Shown here piece by piece: positions 4,204-9,113 of a stretch of 9,113 nucleotides of DNA. Each line of letters opens with the position of its first letter. Position 1 is the first letter of the stretch. The DNA comes from CAZYCC01 sp964645985 (GTDB taxonomy: Bacteria > Bacillota > Clostridia > Oscillospirales > CAG-272): the NCBI GenBank assembly GCA_964645985.1, contig CAZYCC010000064.1, positions 1-9,113 on the forward strand, written 5' to 3'. The notes beneath the pieces are model-generated. The model had not been told where the DNA came from, did not search any database, and was given only the letters and a program-made list of their open reading frames with translations. The translations under genes and the position numbers were made by a program.

Positions 4204-6765
4204 ATGAAAATTTGTCGCATTTGCGCGCTCGCGCTCGCGCTCGTGATGGTGCTCTGCGCGATGCCCGCGCTCGGCGCGGCGGCGGCGGACGATACGCCGC
4301 CCTCCGCCTACTCGCTCCTCGATCATAACGAAAACGGGTACCTGCCGCCCATCGACCATCAGGGCTATTCGGGCGCCGGCGGCATCGGCTCCTGCGTCGG
4401 CGAGGCGGTGACCTATATGCAGTTCACCAACGCCGTCGCGCGCTATATGCAGGATGTCAAGGGCGACAAGAACTGGAAGCCGTCGGACGGCAGCGCCCAC
4501 GGCAACGACCGCTACATCTTCTCGCCGAAGTGGACGCTCAACTACTCGGGCGCGGGGACGCAGTGGGTGTACGATATTCTCCTGCACATGGGCGCGGCGA
4601 CGCAGGATGTCTCCAAGTTCCACAAGAATGTCAACAACTGGTCGCAGTACTATCAAAATGTAGACGGAGAGAAGGTCTACTTCACCGAGTCGACCTCGTG
4701 GGATGTCGGCAAGGACGTGATGTGGGACGCGCTGAACTTCCGCCTCGGCGGCTTTCAGCAGTATTGGACGAGGGACATCGGCGGCGGGCAGGTCACCACG
4801 TCTGTTGCCGGGAAGCAGCTCATCGACAAAATCAAGAAATCGATTTTAGACGGCAATGTCGTCGTCACCGGCGGCCCCTCCGGCAAGTGGGGCCAGACCT
4901 ACTACACGAGCAGTATCGGACAGCTGACCGCAAACGGCGATATTTCCAAAGCGGGCGAATATGTCTGTTTCGCGGCGCAAGGGAACGGTGCCGGCGGGCA
5001 TCAGGTCTCGATTATCGGATGGGATGACAACGCCACCTTCACGCGCAACGGCGTGACGATGAAGGGAGCCTTCCTCGTTGCCAACTCTTGGGGCGACACT
5101 TGGATGAACAAGGGCTGCCTGTGGTTCATGTACGACTCGATTAACGCGAAATCCCAGTTCGCGGCGCAGGACGCCACCCTCAACGAGGAGAGTCGCGAGA
5201 GCTCGCTCGATCAGTTCTGCTTCACCGATTGGACGAAAGTGAAGACCGGGCAGCCCGCCCTCACCGTCACCGCAGAGGTGACAACGAAGGACCGCGAGGG
5301 CACGACAATGCTCCTCACCCGCACCGACAAAGAGACCGGCGAGACGGTCAGCTATCAGCCGGTGATGTTCTATTACGGGGATCTCGGCTATCACGAGAAG
5401 TGGGATGTCGTCTCCCCGCACTATATGAACTATAAGGGCGAGCTTGACGGCGACGCGGCGAGCGCCGAGTTCTCCTTCTCCTATGAGGACCTCATCGATA
5501 ACCTGCCCGCAGGGAAGTCTCGCGATGACTACTATTGGGGCTTCCGCCTCGTCGTGGAGAAGGGCAATGAGGCGAGCGTCGGCGCGGTCAAGCTGCGCGA
5601 CGCCTCCGGAAAGACCCTCTATGAGACGACAAACGCCGATCTGTCGATTAACGCATCGGCGGGCGATGTGCAGGGCGCCGTTATCTGCGAGAAGGGCGCG
5701 AGCCTCGTGATGTCGGCGAACGACGAGATGTACCATATCGTCCCCGCAGAGGGGCAGACCAACCCGGTCCCCGTGGGCGGCGACTTCTCCTTCACGGTCG
5801 AGCCGGTCGAGGGCTACACCCTCAAATACGGGCAGATCGCCGCGAACGGCGAGATTCTCCACCCGAGCGCCTCCGGTGTCTACACCGTTAAGAATGTGCA
5901 GCACAGCCTTGCTGTAAGCGTTGCCAACGTGCAGGAGAGCGCGAGCTACAAGCGCTTCACCCCGACAATGTATAACGGCGACGGCTGGGAGTATTACGGG
6001 CAGAAGTATGTGATGGTCATCAATATCCCGAACGCCGCTCTGCGCCCCGACTTTTACGCGAAGGGTAGCGAGGTCGGCACGGCGAAATACCCCTATTACT
6101 TCCGCCTCACCGATACCGCCACGGGCGAGTCCTACTATATGCAGCCGGTGAGCACCTACGCGATGAGCGCCTCCAACAGCACGCTCTACCGCCTGCCCTT
6201 CCTCGAAGGGGGCCTCTCGGCGAAACTCAACGAGAACTATAACTTTAAGTTAGAAGTGCTCTACGAGGGGCATGTGCTCTACAGCGGCGCGCTGCCGACC
6301 AAGTGCCAGCTCGATAACGACAACGCGAACGGCAATCCGCCGCAGAAGGGCAAGGACACCGTCACGCCGAGCGGAACAGTGCACAAGGTGATCTACCGGC
6401 GGGGCGGCGAGGTCATTGCGACCGATGTTTTCCTCGAGGGCGATCCCATCGTGGCGCGCGCGGTGGCGGCCGAGCCGGATTACAAAGTGTCGCTCAGCGA
6501 GGAGCTTCCCGCCACGATGGGCAAGAGCGACATCACGGTCGACATCGGAGACGTGGTCTACGCGCGCGGCGATGTGAACGAGGACGGAAAAGTCGGCGCG
6601 AAGGATCTAACGCGGCTGCTGCAGCTGCTCTCCGACCCCAAGGCGAGCGGGAACGCCGCCTTTGCCGACGCCGACAGCGACGGCTCCCTCACCATCTCAG
6701 ACGTCTCCTTCCTCGTAGCGAAGCTCTCTAATTCCGCCCGTATGGAAGAAGAGCCGACAACCTAA
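4204..6765 (+). CDS. Secreted papain-like (C1A) cysteine peptidase with C-terminal dockerin
   Basis: An 853-residue exported protein. Residues 1-28 are a signal peptide (basic start, hydrophobic core, AAA cleavage region). The peptidase domain spans about 35-320. Gln53 is the likely oxyanion residue, Cys64 in GSCVGEA the nucleophile, His266 in GGHQVSIIGWDD the base, and Asn294 in VANSWGDTW completes the triad, so the enzyme looks active. Residues about 335-580 are beta-rich and unassigned; 510-577 resemble a bacterial beta-sandwich repeat (GGDFSFTVEPVEGYTL). Residues 727-785 resemble a B-repeat-like beta module. Residues 787-842 are a type I dockerin with two calcium loops: Asp790/Asn792/Asp794/Asp801 and Asp822/Asp824/Asp826/Asp833. 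The ATG at 4204 is chosen because an in-frame upstream ATG (4144) lies inside the promoter, GAGG (4194-4197) sits six bases away, and the signal peptide starts here. No membrane anchor or sortase motif is seen, so surface retention would depend on a cohesin partner. Substrate is unknown. Confidence 0.9.
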   Translation: MKICRICALALALVMVLCAMPALGAAAADDTPPSAYSLLDHNENGYLPPIDHQGYSGAGGIGSCVGEAVTYMQFTNAVARYMQDVKGDKNWKPSDGSAHGNDRYIFSPKWTLNYSGAGTQWVYDILLHMGAATQDVSKFHKNVNNWSQYYQNVDGEKVYFTESTSWDVGKDVMWDALNFRLGGFQQYWTRDIGGGQVTTSVAGKQLIDKIKKSILDGNVVVTGGPSGKWGQTYYTSSIGQLTANGDISKAGEYVCFAAQGNGAGGHQVSIIGWDDNATFTRNGVTMKGAFLVANSWGDTWMNKGCLWFMYDSINAKSQFAAQDATLNEESRESSLDQFCFTDWTKVKTGQPALTVTAEVTTKDREGTTMLLTRTDKETGETVSYQPVMFYYGDLGYHEKWDVVSPHYMNYKGELDGDAASAEFSFSYEDLIDNLPAGKSRDDYYWGFRLVVEKGNEASVGAVKLRDASGKTLYETTNADLSINASAGDVQGAVICEKGASLVMSANDEMYHIVPAEGQTNPVPVGGDFSFTVEPVEGYTLKYGQIAANGEILHPSASGVYTVKNVQHSLAVSVANVQESASYKRFTPTMYNGDGWEYYGQKYVMVINIPNAALRPDFYAKGSEVGTAKYPYYFRLTDTATGESYYMQPVSTYAMSASNSTLYRLPFLEGGLSAKLNENYNFKLEVLYEGHVLYSGALPTKCQLDNDNANGNPPQKGKDTVTPSGTVHKVIYRRGGEVIATDVFLEGDPIVARAVAAEPDYKVSLSEELPATMGKSDITVDIGDVVYARGDVNEDGKVGAKDLTRLLQLLSDPKASGNAAFADADSDGSLTISDVSFLVAKLSNSARMEEEPTT

Positions 6766-6775
6766 GATAAGAGAG

Positions 6776-6806
6776 AAAAATCCCCCGCGAGGGCGGGGGA
6801 TTTTTT
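6776..6806 (+). terminator. Strong intrinsic terminator after the peptidase gene
   Basis: Five As (6776-6780) plus TCCCCCGC (6781-6788) pair with GCGGGGGA (6793-6800) plus the following Ts, a 13-bp perfect stem around the GAGG loop (6789-6792). The T-run is 6801-6806. The A-tract on the other side means it could also work on the opposite strand. It starts 10 bases after the peptidase stop. Confidence 0.95.
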
Positions 6807-6915
6807 CGTGGAAAAGGCACAATCCCCGCGGGACGCGGAGCGGCGGAGAAAGCGCGAGGTTCGGTACGGCGAAGCCCGTTTCAGCTCGGGAACGCTGATT
6901 CGTTTCGGCAAAGCA

Positions 6916-6942
6916 AAACCGAAACCGAAACCGAAACCGAAA
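6916..6942. repeat. AAACCG hexamer tandem repeat
   Basis: Four perfect copies of AAACCG occupy 6916-6939, followed by a partial AAA. Just upstream, GTTTCGG (6902-6908) is the exact reverse complement of CCGAAAC, which occurs in the array at 6919-6925, 6925-6931 and 6931-6937. One arm can therefore pair with any of three registers. This is likely a slippage-prone microsatellite; no gene reads through it convincingly. Confidence 0.9.
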
Positions 6943-7115
6943 ACGTCATCTTTTAGGGCGCGGCGGGGGAGGTTGCGGCAAAGCGGGGGGGCGGTGTCGT
7001 CTTCTCCCGGTCGCCGTTGTTCGGCAAAATCCGCCCCCGATGAAGCGCTCCTCGCGCCCCACCAACGGGGCGGGGCGGTTTGCGATAAATAACCTACAAT
7101 ATACAATCGCCCGAA

Positions 7116-7167
7116 AACCCCCGGCGAGGCGGTGTTCTCTCGAGGGGGTTCGCGGCGCACCCCCTCG
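7116..7167 (+). other. Two mutually exclusive hairpins upstream of the MATE promoter
   Basis: AACCCCC (7116-7122) can pair with GGGGGTT (7144-7150), with inner CGAG (7125-7128)/CTCG (7139-7142). Alternatively CGAGGGGGT (7141-7149) pairs perfectly with ACCCCCTCG (7159-7167) around a nine-base loop. The two structures share 7141-7150. No U-tract follows either. If a transcript starts in the AT-rich island near 7107 they would lie in its leader; otherwise they are upstream of the MATE transcript. Confidence 0.45.
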
Positions 7168-7245
7168 CGGGGGCGGCTCGCGCGCGCCTGCGCGCGCCGC
7201 GCGGGGATCGCGCCAAAATGTTCACGAAAGCGACATTTTCTCCCC

Positions 7246-7275
7246 TTGATTTTCGCGCGCGGAAAGTGGTACCCT
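7246..7275 (+). promoter_or_regulatory. Probable extended -10 promoter for the MATE gene
   Basis: TTGATT (7246-7251), 18 bases, then TACCCT (7270-7275) preceded by TGG (7267-7269). The -10 core is weak (T1, A2, T6 kept), but the overall block aligns well with the secG promoter: CTCCCC before TTG, then TTT-CGCGCGCGG in the spacer and GTG before the -10. TATTCT directly downstream (7275-7280) would need a 23-base spacer and is less likely. The leader would be about 135 bases. Confidence 0.45.
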
Positions 7276-7301
7276 ATTCTCTTGCGCGCGGGAGGCGCGG
7301 C

Positions 7302-7388
7302 TCTGTGCCGCCGCGAGATGGAATTGGCGATCTGCGCCGCCGCGCGAGCGGGCTATCGCTCTGCGCCGCCGCGCGCGAACGCCGACGA
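7302..7388. repeat. Three imperfect direct repeats with exact 29-nt period in the MATE leader
   Basis: The core TCTGCGCCGCCGCGCG starts at 7331 and 7360 (identical over 16 bases) and a copy with two differences starts at 7302. Starts are exactly 29 bases apart; the remaining 13 bases of each unit have diverged. The period is not a multiple of three, so it is not a peptide repeat of the frame that enters the MATE gene. It could be a repeated protein- or RNA-binding site, or an old tandem duplication. Confidence 0.65.
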
Positions 7389-7418
7389 ACGCCGCGCGCG
7401 CCGCTTTTCGAGGGAGCT

Positions 7419-8912
7419 ATGCAAGAGGATTTAGACGAAACGAAATTGGCGCGGGGGAGAGGGGAGGAGACCCCCTCCTCTCCCCCGGAGAACAAGATGG
7501 GGGTGATGCCGGTCGGGCGGCTGCTCGTTTCGATGGCGCTGCCCATGGTCCTGTCGATGCTCGTGCAGGCGCTGTACAACATTGTCGACAGCGTCTTCGT
7601 CGGGATGATCAGTAGCGAGAACAACTACGCACTCACCGCCGTCTCGCTCGCCTTCCCCCTGCAAAACCTGATGATCGCCTTCGCGACCGGGACCGGCGTC
7701 GGTATCAACGCCTTCCTCTCGCGATCCTTGGGCGAAAAGAACCGCCGCGCAGTTGACCGCGCGGCGGGCAACGGCATTTTTCTCATCCTCGCAACGAGCG
7801 CCGCCTTCACGCTCTTCGGCGCGCTCGGATCGAGCTGGTTCCTCTCGACGCAGTCGGAAAACCCGCACATTATTGCGGACGGCATCGCCTATCTGCGCGT
7901 CATTTTGGTGTTCTCGCTAGGCCTGTTCCTTCAGGTGACGATGGAGCGGCTTCTGCAGGCGACCGGGAAAACCTTCCTCTGCATGCTCTCGCAGATGACC
8001 GGGGCGCTCGTGAACATCATCCTCGACCCGATTTTCATCCTGCCCGCCGGGGCGAGAGTCTTTTTCTTCCATCTCCCCTTCGGCCTGGGGATGGGGACGG
8101 CGGGAGCCGCCATCGCCACGGTAATCGGGCAGAGCGCCGCCGCCGCCCTCGGCATCTTCTTTAACCTCAAATTCAATAAAGAAATCGGCTTTTCGCCGAA
8201 AAACCTGCGCCCGCGCGCCAAAATTATCGGGGAAATCTACAAGGTCGGGCTGCCGTCGATTTTTATGGCGGCGGTCGGCTCCTTCCTGACCATCGCGCTC
8301 AACAAAATCCTCACCATCGCCGAGGAGCACACCTACGGCAGCGCCGCCGATCAGCTCGGTGTGACGGTCTACGGCATCTATTTCAAGCTGCAATCGTTTG
8401 TGTTTATGCCGGTTTTCGGGCTGAATAACGGCATGGTGCCGATTGTCGCCTACAATTACGGCGCGGGGAACAAGCGCCGCATTCTGCGCACGGTCGCGCT
8501 CGCGCTGCTCTTCGCCGTCTGCTATATGACGCTCGGGCTGCTCGTCTTTCAGCTCTTCCCGCGCGCGCTTCTGCGGCTCTTCTCGGTCGACGAGAGGGCT
8601 CTGGAGATCGGTGTCACCGCGCTGCGGCGCATCAGTTTGTGCTTCCTTTTCGCCGGGGTCTGCGTCATCTCCATCTCGACCTTGCAGGCGCTCGGGCAGG
8701 GCGTGGCGAGCCTGCTCATCTCGCTCGCGCGCCAAGTTCTCATCATTTTGCCGCTCTCTTATCTTCTCGCGGTGACGGTCGGTATCGACGGGGTGTGGTA
8801 CGCCTTCCCCGCCGCCGAGGGCGTCGCCCTCGTGCTGAGCATACTCGTCCTGGCGAGGACGTACAAAAAGGTCGTAGCGCCGCTCGGGCGGCAGCCGCGC
8901 GCCGCAGGGTAA
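7419..8912 (+). CDS. MATE family efflux transporter (MepA-like)
   Basis: A 497-residue polytopic membrane exporter of the multidrug and toxic compound extrusion family; members expel cationic drugs or metabolites in exchange for Na+ or H+. The first ~33 residues are hydrophilic, then two six-helix lobes follow (about 35-250 and 275-482). Family landmarks are LVQALYNIVDSVFVGMI (48-64) in helix 1, GTGVGINAFLSRSLGEKN (91-108), MERLLQATGK (175-184), NIILDPIFI (199-207), VAYNYGAGNKRR (343-354) in the second lobe and LQALGQG (422-428). ATG 7419 is preferred: GAGGGAG lies at 7410-7416, while the upstream in-frame extension to 7218 is Arg/Ala-rich, starts before the likely promoter and lacks a ribosome-binding site. 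An internal ATG at 7497 is a possible alternative. It is a single-gene unit with its own terminator; no adjacent regulator indicates the substrate. Confidence 0.93.
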   Translation: MQEDLDETKLARGRGEETPSSPPENKMGVMPVGRLLVSMALPMVLSMLVQALYNIVDSVFVGMISSENNYALTAVSLAFPLQNLMIAFATGTGVGINAFLSRSLGEKNRRAVDRAAGNGIFLILATSAAFTLFGALGSSWFLSTQSENPHIIADGIAYLRVILVFSLGLFLQVTMERLLQATGKTFLCMLSQMTGALVNIILDPIFILPAGARVFFFHLPFGLGMGTAGAAIATVIGQSAAAALGIFFNLKFNKEIGFSPKNLRPRAKIIGEIYKVGLPSIFMAAVGSFLTIALNKILTIAEEHTYGSAADQLGVTVYGIYFKLQSFVFMPVFGLNNGMVPIVAYNYGAGNKRRILRTVALALLFAVCYMTLGLLVFQLFPRALLRLFSVDERALEIGVTALRRISLCFLFAGVCVISISTLQALGQGVASLLISLARQVLIILPLSYLLAVTVGIDGVWYAFPAAEGVALVLSILVLARTYKKVVAPLGRQPRAAG

Positions 8913-8967
8913 CCCCGCGCGCCCCGCCGCAAGGATACCGCGCGCGGCGCGGCGAGAACACCATCAT

Positions 8968-8996
8968 AAAACCCGCCCCCCGGGGGGCGGGTTTTT
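8968..8996 (+). terminator. Strong intrinsic terminator after the MATE gene
   Basis: AAAACCCGCCCCCC (8968-8981) is followed immediately by its exact reverse complement (8982-8995), a 14-bp perfect inverted repeat. The innermost C/G pairs would open to form the loop, and a five-T run follows (8992-8996). It lies 55 bases past the MATE stop and is symmetrical enough to act in both directions. Confidence 0.95.
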
Positions 8997-9039
8997 CGCG
9001 CGCGGCGCGCGCGGGGGCGGGAGGTCGGGCGCGCTTTTT

Positions 9040-9113
9040 CTTTTGGGAGGTGCGACGGAATCTATATTCTGTTGCAAATGGGGATTGTAAAGTCGGCTGT
9101 TTTCGAGAGGGAA
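9040..9113 (+). promoter_or_regulatory. Possible promoter and ribosome-binding site of a gene beyond the window
   Basis: After the terminator the composition turns AT-richer. TATTCT (9065-9070), overlapping TATATT (9063-9068), is a -10 candidate; the -35 is poor (TTTTGG at 9041-9046, 18-base spacer to 9065). GAGAGGG (9105-9111) near the window end could be a Shine-Dalgarno sequence, implying a start codon just past 9113. Only weakly supported. Confidence 0.3.

Larger units (their letters stand above)
6807..7245. other. Gene-free region between the peptidase terminator and the MATE promoter
   Basis: Open frames run through here on both strands but have no ribosome-binding site, no family resemblance and only low-complexity content (alternating Lys-Pro on one strand, Phe-Gly on the other, both from one hexamer repeat). 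Visible structure: the AAACCG repeat (6916-6942); a 7-bp stem CCGCCCC (7031-7037)/GGGGCGG (7072-7078) enclosing a 6-bp stem (7055-7060/7067-7072 alternative pairing); an AT-rich island with two -10-like strings around 7095-7107 but no good -35; and two competing hairpins (7116-7167). Confidence 0.55.

Noticed and set aside
4846..5904. 352-codon minus-strand frame within the peptidase gene
   Set aside because: Antisense shadow of a gene with clear domains; no ribosome-binding site or recognisable product.
6808..7092. Plus-strand frame with a Lys-Pro repeat
   Set aside because: It starts right after a strong terminator, has no promoter or Shine-Dalgarno sequence, and its only distinctive part is the hexamer repeat.
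6762..7160. Minus-strand frame ending in a Ser-Pro-Ala-Leu-Ala-Gly-Asp-rich tail with a Phe-Gly repeat
   Set aside because: The tail is the translation of the intrinsic terminator at 6776-6806 and the Phe-Gly repeat is the AAACCG microsatellite read in reverse. This is an artefact rather than a gene.
7275..7280. TATTCT as the -10 of the MATE promoter
   Set aside because: It would require a 23-base spacer from TTGATT and lacks a better -35; the extended TGG-TACCCT one step upstream fits the spacing of the other promoters.
7302..7388. Possible CRISPR array (29-nt period)
   Set aside because: Units are contiguous with no 30-nt-class unique spacers, cores are only 16 bases, there are three imperfect copies, and no cas genes are nearby.

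Overview
The window looks like a chromosomal segment of a GC-rich Gram-positive gut-type Clostridia member, probably Oscillospiraceae/Ruminococcaceae-like. This placement is an inference. It rests on the family mix (short Gram-positive SecG, a secreted papain-like peptidase with a type I dockerin, a MepA-like MATE transporter, DUF2752 and DUF4234 membrane proteins), the strongly GC-biased codon use, extended -10 promoters and intrinsic terminators with long A/T flanks. No phage, transposon, CRISPR, tRNA or rRNA signal was found.

All six genes lie on the + strand. Left block (1-653): a GC-rich leader with a near-duplicated T-tract element and a good extended -10 promoter drives secG, the small Sec translocon subunit. 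A 678-base gap without a recognisable gene follows. It holds several hairpins, one of them terminator-like, a 15-bp tandem repeat and a long C-rich, G-poor tract running up to pyrG. Middle block (1332-4004): pyrG (CTP synthase), then a DUF2752 membrane protein and a DUF4234 membrane protein only 15 bases apart, which look co-transcribed. No strong terminator separates them from pyrG.

Right block (4125-8996): two independent transcription units. The first is a secreted 853-residue cysteine peptidase with its own TTGACA-N17-TATTCT promoter, a complete Cys/His/Asn triad, a C-terminal dockerin and a textbook terminator. The second is a MATE multidrug/toxin exporter behind a long repeat-rich leader, also closed by a strong terminator. 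The last ~50 bases look like the promoter and ribosome-binding site of a gene starting just past the window.

Functionally this is mostly core metabolism and envelope traffic: protein export (SecG, which would also serve the secreted peptidase), nucleotide synthesis (PyrG), two small membrane proteins of unknown role, an extracellular peptidase that may dock onto a cohesin scaffold or surface anchor, and a cation-coupled exporter. I do not see a clear new multi-gene system. The most interesting items are the dockerin peptidase with its unassigned middle region, the pyrG leader with no Shine-Dalgarno sequence, and the repeat and hairpin structures in the leader of the MATE gene.
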